Positions 1 through 9,214 of a DNA stretch of 64,000 nt are shown piece after piece. The stretch spans positions 1-64,000 of the forward strand of contig JACCES010000001.1 in the NCBI GenBank assembly GCA_013416455.1. The letters are read 5' to 3'. The notes below the pieces were generated by a model. The model made no database searches. It saw only the letters and a program-made list of their open reading frames with translations, and had not been told where the DNA came from. The DNA comes from Alcaligenaceae bacterium (lineage in GTDB: Bacteria; Pseudomonadota; Gammaproteobacteria; Burkholderiales; Burkholderiaceae_B). A program made the translations under genes and the position numbers. Numbering within the stretch: position 1 is the first letter of the stretch; the number at the start of each line of letters is the position of its first letter.

Positions 1-8
1 CCGTTACG

Positions 9-120
9 CTTGACGACCATAGCAAGGTGGACCCACTCCTTCCCATCCCGAACAGGATCGTGAAACGCCTTCGCGCCGATGATAGTGGACGTACGTCTGT
101 GAAAGTAGGTCATCGTCAGG
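9..120 (+). rRNA. rrf: 5S ribosomal RNA
   Basis: The sequence matches betaproteobacterial 5S rRNA: a TGACGA start pairs with a TCGTCA end (helix I), with the conserved CCCATCCCGAACAG loop and GAAAGTAGGTC near the 3' end. It is followed at once by a terminator, so it is the last gene of an rRNA operon whose 16S and 23S genes lie before the window. The ends are set by helix I pairing and could be off by a base or two. Confidence 0.96.
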
Positions 121-134
121 CACTTATCCCTCAG

Positions 135-167
135 AACCCCATCAGCCAACTCGCTGGTGGGGTTTTG
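135..167 (+). terminator. Rho-independent terminator of the rRNA operon
   Basis: A 12-bp stem (AACCCCATCAGC with GCTGGTGGGGTT, one G-U pair) has a 6-nt loop and is followed by TTT. It lies 15 nt after 5S rRNA, the normal place for an rrn terminator. Confidence 0.9.
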
Positions 168-210
168 CTATTGGCGCGGCCACTGAAATTTCCATCCCTG
201 AATGTTTGCC

Positions 211-466
211 TTATTCGAACTTGATGCCGGCTTCGTCGACGACCTGCTGGATGCTGATGGTGTCTTCCTTGATCTGCCTGTTGAAATCGACAGGGGGCCG
301 CCTCCGGCGACCGCCCCTTGGTCGGCCAGCACTTTTGCTACTTCAGGCATCTGAAGAATGTCGTTGATGTGCTTGTTCAGCACCCAGTTTCGCGCTCAGT
401 TCCTTGCTCACCAGTCGTGCGACGACGTCGGTGAAACCGCCGGAGCTGAACCCGACCAACCATGGT
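211..466 (-). pseudogene. Decayed Bug/TctC tripartite tricarboxylate receptor gene
   Basis: Read on the minus strand this stretch holds pieces of a Bug-family periplasmic solute-binding protein in different frames. An N-terminal-type piece (FSSGGFTDVVARLVSKELS, matching the family's GGxxDxxAR ligand loop) runs out of frame. It is joined almost directly to a C-terminal-type piece (LNKHINDILQMPEV then ADQGA). A second shift follows before the natural end (DEAGIKFE, stop at 211-213). About 200 central residues, the signal peptide and the start are missing. Intact Bug proteins, such as the two elsewhere in this window, have about 325 residues. It lies just after the CoA-transferase/lyase operon on the same strand, where Bug genes often sit, so that operon probably once had its own receptor. 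Confidence 0.85.
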
Positions 467-468
467 GA

Positions 469-1497
469 CTACCGTGCCAGCGCACGTTCGCGGGTCTGTT
501 CGAGATCGGGCGGCGGCGGAAAGCGCTTATCCCAGGGGCCTGCCTTCATGACCTGGCCGGGCACTTCGCGGCCGACCATTTTGGCCATTTGCCGTGCACA
601 TGACACCAGGAGGCCGAGGTCAGTGCCGGTGTTCATGTTCATGCTGTCGAGCATGTGCACGAGGTCTTCGGTGCAGATATTGCCTGTCGCACCCGGCGCA
701 TACGGGCAACCACCCAGGCCGGCCAGCGAGCTGTCGTAACGATCGATGCCCGCCGACAGTCCGGCAATGACGTTGGCCAGCCCCATGCCGCGCGTATTGT
801 GAAAGTGCAGGGTGAGTTCGAGCCCGGGCCAGCGCCGGGCCAAACCGGAACACAAAGCCTCCACTTGGGTCGGGTTCGCCATGCCGGTGGTGTCGCAAAG
901 CGTAATGCCCTGTGCACCGCGTTCGGCGAACCGGTCGCCGAGGCGAAGCACCTCTTCGGGAGCCACGACGCCTTCCATGGGGCATCCGAAGGCCGTTGAA
1001 ATCGAGATGTTCACATCCACCTGGCCCGCTGCCTCGTCGATGATCTTTGACAGTGCGAGGAATGATTGGTCGCGGGTCATCTTCAGGTTGGCGAGGTTGT
1101 GTGTTTCGCTGGCCGACATCACCAGATTGATCTCGTCGATATTGCATTGCATTGCACGCTCGGCGCCTCGCAGGTTGGGCACCAGGCATACATACTTCAC
1201 GCCGGGCACCCGTTCGATACCCATCATGAGTTCTTCTGCGTCGCGCAGGGCCGGGATCGCCTTGGGGGACGTGAAGGACGTAGCCTCGATCTTGGAGAGG
1301 CCTGTGTGCCCGAGCGCATTGATGAGGGCGATCTTCTGCTCAGTAGGCACGAAAATGGGCTCGATCTGCAGCCCGTCTCGCATGGCTACGTCGTGTATGT
1401 GGACGCGGCGCGGCGCGCTCCATGGTGACGGCGCCACGGACGCGCCGGCGGGGCGGGCCGTGCCCGGCGCATTGCCCACGGAGTTGTGTTCGCTCAT
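469..1497 (-). CDS. HMG-CoA lyase-family protein (DRE-TIM metallolyase)
   Basis: A 342-residue protein of the hydroxymethylglutaryl-CoA lyase family, which cleaves 3-hydroxy-3-methyl acyl-CoA thioesters to acetyl-CoA and a keto acid. Visible marks are RDGLQ (residues 40-44) with the catalytic Arg and metal-binding Asp, SFTSPK near 75-80, the metal-binding LHFHNTRG, and the family signature GLGGCPYAPGATGN with the active-site Cys. The roughly 30-residue N-terminal extension is poorly conserved. Its ATG overlaps the TGA of the upstream CoA-transferase (TGATG) and the ribosome site AGGAGGTGAT lies inside that gene, so the two are translationally coupled. The pairing suggests a substrate activated by CoA transfer and then cleaved, for example a citramalyl- or HMG-like acid. 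The exact substrate is not shown. Confidence 0.9.
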   Translation of the reverse strand: MSEHNSVGNAPGTARPAGASVAPSPWSAPRRVHIHDVAMRDGLQIEPIFVPTEQKIALINALGHTGLSKIEATSFTSPKAIPALRDAEELMMGIERVPGVKYVCLVPNLRGAERAMQCNIDEINLVMSASETHNLANLKMTRDQSFLALSKIIDEAAGQVDVNISISTAFGCPMEGVVAPEEVLRLGDRFAERGAQGITLCDTTGMANPTQVEALCSGLARRWPGLELTLHFHNTRGMGLANVIAGLSAGIDRYDSSLAGLGGCPYAPGATGNICTEDLVHMLDSMNMNTGTDLGLLVSCARQMAKMVGREVPGQVMKAGPWDKRFPPPPDLEQTRERALAR

Positions 1498-2690
1498 CAG
1501 ATCACCTCCTGCTGCTTGAGCTGTTCGATATCGCTTGCGTCAAAGCCGAGTGTCTCCAGCACTTCTTCGGTGTGCTGGCCGAGGGCCGGGCCACCGCCTT
1601 CGAATCCGCCCGGCGTCGCGCTGAGCTTGGGCATCACGCCAGGAACCTTCAGGCGGGAGCCGTCATTGAGCGTGATTTCCCGGATCATGTCGCGCGCGCG
1701 ATACTGTTCGTCTTCCACGATATCCTTGATGGTGAAGATCTTGCCGGCAGGCACACCCGCCCCGGCCAGCTCCTCAAGGGCCTCATCCATGCCGCGCTGG
1801 CTGCTCCAGGCCGAAATGGCTTCGTCAATGCGGGCCATGTCGGCGACACGGCCTGGGTTGCGGGCCAGCGCTGGGTCGCTGCCGAGGTCGTCGCGGCCGA
1901 TGAGCGACATGAGCCGGGGGAAGATGCTGTCGCCATTGCCTGCGATCAGGAAGTAGCGTCCGTCCTTGTCGGGATATGCGTTGGTAGGTGCGATGCCTTG
2001 CAGGGAACTGCCCGCCGGTTCGCGGGTCATACCCAGGCGGTCATACTCCGGCAGGGCGCCTTCCATCATGTTGAATACGGATTCATACAGTGCCACGTCG
2101 ATCACCTGGCCCTTGCCCGAATGGGCCAGCCGGTTGTAGAGCGCCATCATGATGCCGATCACACCGTGCAGCGCCGACAAGGAATCGCCGATGCTGATGC
2201 CGGGGCGCACCGGCGCCTCGCCCGGCACGCCGGTGATGTACCGGAGGCCACCCATGGCTTCGGCCACCACGCCGTAGCCCGTCAGGTCTCGCAACGGACC
2301 GCTTTGGCCGTAACCGGAAATGCGCAGCATGATGAGGCCCGGGTTGTCGCGGCTGAGCGATTCGTAGCCCAGCCCCCACTTTTCGAGGGTGCCGGGACGG
2401 AAGTTCTCGATGATGACATCGGCTTCCAGGATCAACCTGCGCGCAATCTCCTGGCCTTCCGTTTTGCGCAGGTCGAGCGCGACGGACTTCTTGTTCCGGG
2501 CCTGCACGTGCCACCACATGGATGTTTCACCATCTTGTGTGCGCCATGAGCGCAGGGGGTCGCCATTGCCTGGAGGTTCTATCTTGATGACATCAGCGCC
2601 GAAATCGCCGAGCGTCTTGCCTGCGAACGGACCGGCGATCAGACTGCCCATTTCGATGACGCGTATGCCGTCCAGTGGTCGTTTGTTCAT
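1497..2690 (-). CDS. CaiB/BaiF family (class III) CoA-transferase
   Basis: 397 residues, normal for family III CoA-transferases, which move CoA between carboxylates through an aspartyl-CoA intermediate. The N-terminal GADVIKIEPP, the ENFRPG loop and GISIGDS with the likely catalytic Asp169 are all present, followed by the KGQVIDVALYES segment. It is the first gene of a two-gene operon with the coupled HMG-CoA lyase-family gene. A perfect -10 hexamer (TATAAT, minus strand, 2752-2747) lies about 55 bp upstream of the ATG, with only a weak -35. The acids used cannot be told from sequence. Confidence 0.92.
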   Translation of the reverse strand: MNKRPLDGIRVIEMGSLIAGPFAGKTLGDFGADVIKIEPPGNGDPLRSWRTQDGETSMWWHVQARNKKSVALDLRKTEGQEIARRLILEADVIIENFRPGTLEKWGLGYESLSRDNPGLIMLRISGYGQSGPLRDLTGYGVVAEAMGGLRYITGVPGEAPVRPGISIGDSLSALHGVIGIMMALYNRLAHSGKGQVIDVALYESVFNMMEGALPEYDRLGMTREPAGSSLQGIAPTNAYPDKDGRYFLIAGNGDSIFPRLMSLIGRDDLGSDPALARNPGRVADMARIDEAISAWSSQRGMDEALEELAGAGVPAGKIFTIKDIVEDEQYRARDMIREITLNDGSRLKVPGVMPKLSATPGGFEGGGPALGQHTEEVLETLGFDASDIEQLKQQEVI

Positions 2691-2746
2691 GGAATGAGTC
2701 CAATCGGAATTCGGGGGAGTGAATGGGAAACAACAATCTCCACCTG

Positions 2747-2752
2747 ATTATA
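2747..2752 (-). promoter_or_regulatory. Possible -10 hexamer of the CoA-transferase/lyase operon
   Basis: TATAAT on the minus strand, about 55 bp before the CoA-transferase start. No good -35 is seen 16-18 bp upstream, so an activator such as the neighbouring LysR protein may be needed. The call rests on one hexamer. Confidence 0.35.
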
Positions 2753-2897
2753 GAAACCGTCCTCCTGAGGGCAGAAGCAATGCTTCGGAACTTCAGCCAT
2801 CTCTGTAGGCGATGGCTAGGAAGCATGGAAGGGAGGTGCGAGGGGCAGCCGGCGTACTCGTGGATGGCCGCGCGGGGTCCAAAAAAAGATTGAGGTA

Positions 2898-3812
2898 TCA
2901 GGACTCTCTTGTCGACTGGTATTCCGGATCAGAATGGCGCAGATGTTCGTGCAGCATTCTGGGCAATATGGGCAGAATGTCATGTCCCTTGCTCACCAGC
3001 ATCAGCTCTCTGCGTGCCCAGGTTTCGTCCAGCGGCAGGGCTGTCAGCCCTTCCGTCTGCAGAAACGGTTCGACGCTGCCGCGTGGGAGGATCCCGATTC
3101 CCAGCCCCAGCGCGGCCATGCGACGCAGGCCGTCGAAGCTGGTGGCCTGGATGCGCAGGCGGAGGGAGAGGCCCAGTTCCTCGGCGGCGGCCACCATCGC
3201 GTTGCACAGCGATGTGCCTCGCGGAAGCCCCACGTAGTCATACTCGAGCGTGTCGGCAAAGCGCAGCGACCGTTGTCCGGCCAGAGGATGATCGGGCTGC
3301 ATGAGGACCATGAGCTGGTCGGCCCGGTACAGGCAGGCATGCAGGCCGTCGAGGGGGCGTTGCGGAACCATGATCCCCAGGTCTGCGGCACCGTCGACCA
3401 GCATCTTGTGGACGGCTATGCTGGTGTGTTCTTCAAGGTCGATCTTCACGGTCGGATGAAGCTTGAGGAAGCTGGAAAGGTCTTGCGGCAGAAACTGGAC
3501 GATCGCCGACGTGTTGGCCACCAGCCTGACCTGGCCTTTGACTCCATTGGCGTAGTTGCTCAGCGCGCCGTCCAGGTGCGCCAGTTCCGCCATGACTCGC
3601 GAAGCGTGAACTTGAAGCTCGCTGCCTGCCAGAGTGAGATTGACCCCGCGCCGGTGCCGGTACAGCAGCGGGGCGCCTATCTTGCTTTCGAGGTCGGAAA
3701 TACGCTTGCTGACAGCGGATGCGACAGTGTGTTCCTTGATGGCGGCCCGGGCGATCGAGCCTTCACGGGCGACAGCAAGAAAAATTCTGAGTGTCTGGAT
3801 GTCGTATTTCAT
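2898..3812 (-). CDS. LysR-family transcriptional regulator
   Basis: 304 residues with an N-terminal winged helix-turn-helix (about residues 4-62: TLRIFLAVAREGSIARAA, then the recognition region ending RRGVNLTLAG) and a periplasmic-binding-like effector domain (about 90-295). Length and layout are typical for LysR. It precedes the CoA-transferase/lyase operon on the same strand and is divergent from the BCCT transporter, whose ATG lies 112 bp away. It could control either side or both. The inducer is unknown. Confidence 0.93.
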   Translation of the reverse strand: MKYDIQTLRIFLAVAREGSIARAAIKEHTVASAVSKRISDLESKIGAPLLYRHRRGVNLTLAGSELQVHASRVMAELAHLDGALSNYANGVKGQVRLVANTSAIVQFLPQDLSSFLKLHPTVKIDLEEHTSIAVHKMLVDGAADLGIMVPQRPLDGLHACLYRADQLMVLMQPDHPLAGQRSLRFADTLEYDYVGLPRGTSLCNAMVAAAEELGLSLRLRIQATSFDGLRRMAALGLGIGILPRGSVEPFLQTEGLTALPLDETWARRELMLVSKGHDILPILPRMLHEHLRHSDPEYQSTRES

Positions 3813-3924
3813 CTGTCGTTCCGAAACTCACTGATCCAAGCAGTATTAGGTGCCACATGAGGTCATAATACGGCGACTGCGCTGCGCATGATCGGGGCAG
3901 GTTTGATTATTTCTAGAGGACGCC

Positions 3925-5886
3925 ATGAGCAATCAGCCTCGTATTCTCATCAACAAGCCCGTCTTCTTTACGTCGGGTGCTTTCATTCTGGGGCTGGTGC
4001 TGTTTGCGGCGATTGCTCCCCAGATCCTGCAGCAATTGTTCGATTCGATGCAGGCCTGGATTTTCGGGAATGCCAGCTGGTTCTACATGCTGGCGGTCGC
4101 GATCATCCTGATTTCGACGATCTACGCGGCCTTGAGCCGTTTCGGCGACATCAAGCTGGGCCCGGACCACAGCGAACCCGATTTTCGCGATCCGACCTGG
4201 TATTCCATGCTGTTTGCGGCGGGCATGGGGATAGGCCTGATGTTCTTCGGCGTTGCCGAGCCCGTCATGCATTTTCTGGAACCGCCCACTGGCGAGGGCG
4301 GCACGGCGGACGCGGCGCGCCAGGCCATGGGCATTACCTTCTTTCACTGGGGTCTGCATGCCTGGTCGATTTACGCGATCGTCGCACTGATTCTGGCATA
4401 TTTCAGCTTTCGGCACGGCCTGCCGCTGACTCTGCGTTCGGCGCTTTATCCCATGCTGGGCGACCGGATCTACGGTCCGATCGGCCATGCGGTCGATGTC
4501 TTTGCCATCATCGGCACCGTATTCGGTGTGGCGACGTCCCTGGGCGTGGGCGTTGCGCAGATCAATACCGGCCTCAACTACCTGTTCGGCATCCCGGTGG
4601 GCGTCAGCGTGCAGGTGCTGCTCATCATACTGGCCTGCGGTCTGGCGACGATTTCCGCCGCCAGCGGGCTCAACAAGGGCATCAAGATTCTGTCCGAGTT
4701 GAACATGATCCTGGCCATCCTGTTGATGCTGTTCGTGATGCTGGTCGGCCCCACCGTCTTCCTTTTGCAGACCTTTGTCGAGAACACAGGTGTGTATCTG
4801 TCCGGCATGGTGTCGCGCACCTTCAATCTCTATGCCTACAGCCCCAATGACTGGATCGGCGGCTGGACTGTCTTCTATTGGGGCTGGTGGATTTCCTGGT
4901 CGCCTTTCGTAGGCGTCTTCATTGCGCGCATCTCGCGCGGCCGCAGCATCCGCCAGTTCGTCGGCGGCGTGCTGCTGATGCCGACCGGCTTCACCTTCAT
5001 GTGGATGACGGTATTCGGAGACACCGCCATCCACTTGATCATGTCGGAAGGCATGGCGGATCTCGCTGAAACGGTCAGCAACGACGCAACGGTGGCCCTG
5101 TTCGTCTTCCTTGAGCAATTGCCATGGTCGGCGCTGATGTGCACGATAGCCGTGGCGATGGTGCTGGTGTTTTTCGTCACATCGGCCGACAGCGGGGCGC
5201 TGGTCGTGGACCAGCTGGCTTCCGGCGGCGCCGAGAACCCGCCTGTGTGGCAGCGGATTTTCTGGTCTGTCCTGATGGGGGCGGTGGCCATCGTGCTGTT
5301 GATGGCCGACGGCTTGTCCGCCCTGCAGACGGCCACCATCGCCACCGCGCTGCCGTTTTCCGTCGTGCTGCTGTTCTCGATATGGGGGCTGTTCAAGGCG
5401 CTCAAGCTCGATTCCATGAAGCGGCAGTTGCGCTCCCGCAGCTTGAGCCGCGGTTCAGCCAGTGTGTCGGCGGAGTCCTGGCAGCAGCGCTTGCGCAATA
5501 TGGTCATGATGCCGCGTCGCCGTCACGTCGAACGCTTCATCAATGAGATCGTCCGCGGAGCCATGGAGAGCGTGAGCGAAGAACTGCACAAGCAGGGCTA
5601 TGCGGCCTTGATCCGCGATGAAGAAGGCGGGCAGATCACACTGATCGTGGCGCACGGCGAGCAGCTGGATTTTGCCTACAGCGTTTATCCCATGGAGGTG
5701 GCTCGCCCCAGCCTGACGCCGGAAGAGGTGGAGAACGACGAGGAACGGCGCTACTACCGGGCCGAAGTCCATCTGGGCGAGGGCGGGCAGGATTACGACA
5801 TCATGGGCTGGAGCCGGGACCAGATCATCGGTGATATTCTGGATCAGTACGAGCGCCACCGCCATTATTTGCGCCTGACGCATTGA
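3925..5886 (+). CDS. BCCT-family betaine/choline/carnitine transporter (BetT-like)
   Basis: A 653-residue secondary transporter of quaternary ammonium compounds in the inner membrane. The BCCT signature is clear (GGWTVFYWGWWISWSPFVG at about 312-330), as is GMGIGLMFFGVAEP near residue 98. About 12 membrane helices fill residues 12-495. A charged cytoplasmic tail of about 150 residues follows, as in BetT-type members where the tail takes part in osmotic regulation. The start is supported by AGAGGA six bases before the ATG. It is divergent from a LysR gene. Choline or betaine is likely, but the substrate is not proven. Confidence 0.93.
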   Translation: MSNQPRILINKPVFFTSGAFILGLVLFAAIAPQILQQLFDSMQAWIFGNASWFYMLAVAIILISTIYAALSRFGDIKLGPDHSEPDFRDPTWYSMLFAAGMGIGLMFFGVAEPVMHFLEPPTGEGGTADAARQAMGITFFHWGLHAWSIYAIVALILAYFSFRHGLPLTLRSALYPMLGDRIYGPIGHAVDVFAIIGTVFGVATSLGVGVAQINTGLNYLFGIPVGVSVQVLLIILACGLATISAASGLNKGIKILSELNMILAILLMLFVMLVGPTVFLLQTFVENTGVYLSGMVSRTFNLYAYSPNDWIGGWTVFYWGWWISWSPFVGVFIARISRGRSIRQFVGGVLLMPTGFTFMWMTVFGDTAIHLIMSEGMADLAETVSNDATVALFVFLEQLPWSALMCTIAVAMVLVFFVTSADSGALVVDQLASGGAENPPVWQRIFWSVLMGAVAIVLLMADGLSALQTATIATALPFSVVLLFSIWGLFKALKLDSMKRQLRSRSLSRGSASVSAESWQQRLRNMVMMPRRRHVERFINEIVRGAMESVSEELHKQGYAALIRDEEGGQITLIVAHGEQLDFAYSVYPMEVARPSLTPEEVENDEERRYYRAEVHLGEGGQDYDIMGWSRDQIIGDILDQYERHRHYLRLTH

Positions 5887-5945
5887 ATCCGGGCAGGCAT
5901 GTCTTCATGAGGACCGGGCGTAAGGCAGGCGGGTCGGCCGGATGC

Positions 5946-6248
5946 TCATCTTTCTCCCGGCGAGACACCGCCGCGCGCGTTCTTTGCTTCGAAATCTCCG
6001 CTGCCCAGAACGATCACGCCATCGGTGGTGGGCGTGTTGGCGGCTGATTCCGCCGCCGCCACGATACGTTCGCGCCCTTTTTCGAAAGCATCGAGCAGGG
6101 CGTTGCCGGTGCCATCCCGGGCGCCGAAGGCCTGCAGCAACGCGTCACCCGAAATTTCGTACTGGCGGCGGTTGCCATCCCGGCCGAGAAAGAAACGGAT
6201 GCAGCCGTTTTCATATTTGGCTTCACTGTGCTTGGCGAAGTCACCCAT
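5946..6248 (-). CDS. Small protein of unknown function, DUF1488-like
   Basis: A 100-residue cytoplasmic protein convergent with the BCCT gene. The pattern GCIRFFLGRDGNRRQYEISGD followed by a helical segment (ALLQAFGARDGTG, then an Arg/Glu-rich helix) resembles short DUF1488-type proteins, but this is a by-eye resemblance. The C-terminal 30 residues are low in conservation signals. No signal peptide or membrane segment is present. The start is preceded by GGAGAAAATCC on the coding strand, a good ribosome site. Function unknown. Confidence 0.65.
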   Translation of the reverse strand: MGDFAKHSEAKYENGCIRFFLGRDGNRRQYEISGDALLQAFGARDGTGNALLDAFEKGRERIVAAAESAANTPTTDGVIVLGSGDFEAKNARGGVSPGER

Positions 6249-6369
6249 GGATTTTCTCCTTCATGCGATTGGAAACCGGATGTGCTGATCGCTCAGCCTT
6301 CCAGGAGACCAGGGGCAATGCCCGTGCCGTGCCGCGAGCCGGGGAAGGCCGCCGGTCAGGCGCGCGCGC

Positions 6370-7011
6370 TCAATGCACGTTGCCGCTGTAGATGAACTTC
6401 GGCATGCTCCAGCCGTAGCGGAGCGCCAGCAGCCGCAGCATCAGACCGACCGCCATGGCGAAGGCCATCACCATGTCGTGATGCAGGTTCAGGGAAAGGC
6501 CGCCTATGTACAGGAGCCCGGTGAGAATGGACACGGTGGCGTATAGTTCGGCCCGGAACAGCAGCGGGATGTTGTTGCAGAGAATGTCGCGCAGCACGCC
6601 GCCCATGCAGCCTGTGATCATGCCTGAAGCGACCACCACGATGACGGGAAGATCGAGCCCGATCGCAACATTGCAGCCTATCACTGTGAAGACGACCAGG
6701 CCTACCGCGTCGAGGAACAGAAAAATGTTGCGCAGCTTGTGCATGTAGCGCGCCACCGCAATGGTGAAGAGTGCCGCGCCGCCGGTCAGCAACAGATAGG
6801 ACGGATGAGCGACCCACGTGAGCGGATAGTGGCCCAGCAATACATCGCGCATGGAGCCTCCGCCCAGCGCCGTGACGCAACCCAGCAGATAGACCCCCAC
6901 CCAGTCCATTTCACGTTTGCCCGCCGCAAGGGCCGCCGTCATGGCTTCCGCGACGATGGCGATCACGAAAAGGGCGTGAAGCAGCGCTGTGGCTTCGGAG
7001 GTACCGTTCAT
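6370..7011 (-). CDS. TRIC-type/UPF0126 membrane protein (YadS/YicG-like)
   Basis: A 213-residue inner-membrane protein with about seven helices and two internally repeated halves, each with a glycine-rich turn: TALGGGSMRDVLLGHYPLTW near residue 45 and GCMGGVLRDILCNNIPL near 130. This is the signature of the trimeric intracellular cation channel family in bacteria (UPF0126), thought to conduct K+. The ATG at 7011 (MNGTSEA) fits the family's short N-terminus; an in-frame ATG at 7047 would add 12 residues. It stands alone on the minus strand. Confidence 0.9.
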   Translation of the reverse strand: MNGTSEATALLHALFVIAIVAEAMTAALAAGKREMDWVGVYLLGCVTALGGGSMRDVLLGHYPLTWVAHPSYLLLTGGAALFTIAVARYMHKLRNIFLFLDAVGLVVFTVIGCNVAIGLDLPVIVVVASGMITGCMGGVLRDILCNNIPLLFRAELYATVSILTGLLYIGGLSLNLHHDMVMAFAMAVGLMLRLLALRYGWSMPKFIYSGNVH

Positions 7012-7077
7012 GGGTGGAATGATATAGCAACAGATCGCCGTCTCCACATCATTCCATGCCGGCTGTCCAGACCGGCC

Positions 7078-7146
7078 GGGACAGAAATGTCCCCCTTTAC
7101 CCCTGTCAGTTCTGTCTAAGGGATTTTCCCCCCTGTCAGTTCTGTC
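7078..7146. repeat. Hairpin plus two 16-bp direct repeats
   Basis: A GGGACA-GAAA-TGTCCC hairpin (7078-7093) is followed by two exact copies of CCCTGTCAGTTCTGTC (7101-7116 and 7131-7146), 30 bp apart. They sit between a minus-strand membrane-protein gene and the start of the broken regulator at 7212. They could be a regulator site or an old mobile-element end. I cannot decide which. Confidence 0.6.
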
Positions 7147-7211
7147 AATTGTTTCTCAATGATTCTTTTTGCATCATTGAGGTTCGCGGTGTAAGAACAG
7201 GGGAAGGACTC

Positions 7212-8108
7212 ATGAGAGAACGTCTGGATTGTGCTGTACTGCTGACGCGCTGTACGCTGGAATGGATGGAACCGTTCCTGGGCCAGTATGCCGGGGGCCG
7301 GCTTCATATCCATGGGCTGGATCTGCCGGTCGACATCAATTCCAAAGGGGCCCATACCGCGCTGCTTTCCGCTTCGATGTCCCTGCGCAGGTATGACGCC
7401 TGTCTGCTCCCCGTTTCGCCGCAGACCTTGTCCTAGGCGCGCACATCGCTGTCGCACGCAACACAGCAACTGCGCACGCCCGTCATGGCGCTGGTGCGCG
7501 ATCTGACCGCCGGGGGGCTGTACGATCTCTATGACCTGGGGCTGGCCGACTTCCTGCGCCATCCTTTCTGCGGCCATGAGGCCCGTGTGCGCATCGAGCG
7601 GCTGCTCGACAATCAGCGGCCGCCGCCCAGGGCACGCGACAAAGCGCCGGCCGTGGCGGATTCCGCGGCGACCGATTATGTGACGATGGATCAGAAGATC
7701 GAGCAGTTCTGCGAAAACATTCTTGAGCATGATGGGGCGGCCCTGGAAGCCTATGCCATTGCCGCGGCTTCACGTTCGGCCACCAGCCGGGAATCGTTCC
7801 GCGACGCAAAGAGCAAGGTGATCGAGCGTTTTGAGCGCGCCTATATCACTGCCGCGCTGGGGCGCCACGCAGGCAATATCGCCATGGCCGCGCGGGCCGC
7901 CCAGAAGCACCGCCGCGCATTCTGGGCCCTCATGCGCAAGCACGATATCGATGCCGCGCCTTTCAGGGCGCATGCGGCTTCCGGCGCGGCCCCCCTTCAG
8001 GTTCCGCCGCGGTTCGGCATGCTGGATCCCATCCCCGGCAACAGGGTGGCGGGGCGTCCCGGGGGCGCTGCTTCGGCGGCGGGCCATTTACCTGTAAGGG
8101 AAGGGTAA
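7212..8108 (+). pseudogene. Receiver-like/Fis-HTH response-regulator gene interrupted by one TAG
   Basis: Two open stretches (7212-7433 and 7437-8108) lie in the same frame, separated only by a TAG at 7434-7436. Read through, the roughly 298-residue product has a receiver-like N-terminal half: AVLLTRC start, PVMALVRDLTAGG in the middle, then FLRHP in the KP position and a Cys-His-Arg-rich end. The C-terminus is a Fis-type helix-turn-helix (about 215-255: [19 protein letters not shown], then [11 protein letters not shown]), as in NtrC-type regulators. No sigma-54 AAA+ domain lies between them. GGGGAAGG precedes the ATG. The phosphate-accepting Asp is not obvious. It may be a recent nonsense pseudogene, or the C-terminal part may still be made from an ATG at 7485. 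Confidence 0.75.
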
Positions 8109-8137
8109 AATCGGCCAAACCCATTGAAAGGAATGCC

Positions 8138-9214
8138 GTGAATTTTCCCACTCTGAAAAACGACATCTTCTTGCGTGCCTTGTTGCGTCAGCCTGTGCCC
8201 TACACGCCCATCTGGATGATGCGCCAGGCTGGCCGCTATCTGCCCGAATACAACGAAACTCGCGCTCGCGCCGGCTCTTTCATGGCGTTGGCGCAGAATC
8301 GCGAATATGCCTGCGAAGTCACTTTGCAGCCCTTGCATCGCTTCGAACTGGATGCGGCCATCCTGTTTTCCGACATTCTCACCGTACCGCATGCCATGGG
8401 TCTGGGCCTCGATTTCGTGGCGGGCGAGGGGCCCCGTTTCGCCAGCCCCGTGCGCACGGAAGACGACGTACGCAAACTGGCCGTTCCCGACATGGGGCGG
8501 CTCGAATATGTGTTCGATGCGGTCACGCTGATCCGCCGTGAGCTCGATGGCCGTGTTCCGCTCATCGGCTTCGCCGGCAGCCCATGGACCATCGGCTGCT
8601 ATATGGTTGAAGGCCAGGGTTCCGACGATTACCGGCTCATCAAGAGCATGCTTTATTCGCGCCCCGATCTGGTGCATCGCATTCTGCAGGTCAATACCGA
8701 AGCCACGGTGCAGTACCTGAATGCCCAGATACAGGCCGGTGCACAGGCGGTGATGATCTTCGACAGCTGGGGCGGGGTTCTCGCCGATGGCGCGTTCCAG
8801 GAATTCTCGCTGGCCTATACCCGCCAGGTCGTCCAGGGGCTGGTGCGTGAGCGCGAAGGGCGCCAGGTGCCGGCCATCGTCTTCACCAAGGGCGGGGCGC
8901 TGTGGGCGGAAGAAATAGCCGGCATTGGCTGTGACGCCATGGGGCTGGACTGGACGGCCAGCCTGGGCGGGGTCCGCAAGCGCATCAATGATAGCGTGGC
9001 CCTGCAGGGCAACCTCGATCCCATGGTCCTGTTCGCCCCCGAAGCGGCCATTCGCGCCCAGGCCCGCAAAGTCATCGACGATTTCGGGCCGGTGGGCGGG
9101 GGGGGCCATGTATTCAATCTCGGGCACGGCATCTCGCGCTTCACGCCGCCGGATTCCGTCATCGCGCTGGTGGACGAAGTCCACACATACAGCCGCCGCA
9201 TGCACGCGGAATAG
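8138..9214 (+). CDS. hemE: Uroporphyrinogen decarboxylase
   Basis: A 358-residue enzyme that removes four carboxyl groups from uroporphyrinogen III to give coproporphyrinogen III in haem synthesis. The family signature [11 protein letters not shown] is at residues 28-38, GSPWT near 149 and FDSWGG near 208; the C-terminal NLGHGI is also present. It starts with GTG, preceded by GAAAGGA at a good distance. Full normal length; cytosolic. Confidence 0.98.
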   Translation: MNFPTLKNDIFLRALLRQPVPYTPIWMMRQAGRYLPEYNETRARAGSFMALAQNREYACEVTLQPLHRFELDAAILFSDILTVPHAMGLGLDFVAGEGPRFASPVRTEDDVRKLAVPDMGRLEYVFDAVTLIRRELDGRVPLIGFAGSPWTIGCYMVEGQGSDDYRLIKSMLYSRPDLVHRILQVNTEATVQYLNAQIQAGAQAVMIFDSWGGVLADGAFQEFSLAYTRQVVQGLVREREGRQVPAIVFTKGGALWAEEIAGIGCDAMGLDWTASLGGVRKRINDSVALQGNLDPMVLFAPEAAIRAQARKVIDDFGPVGGGGHVFNLGHGISRFTPPDSVIALVDEVHTYSRRMHAE

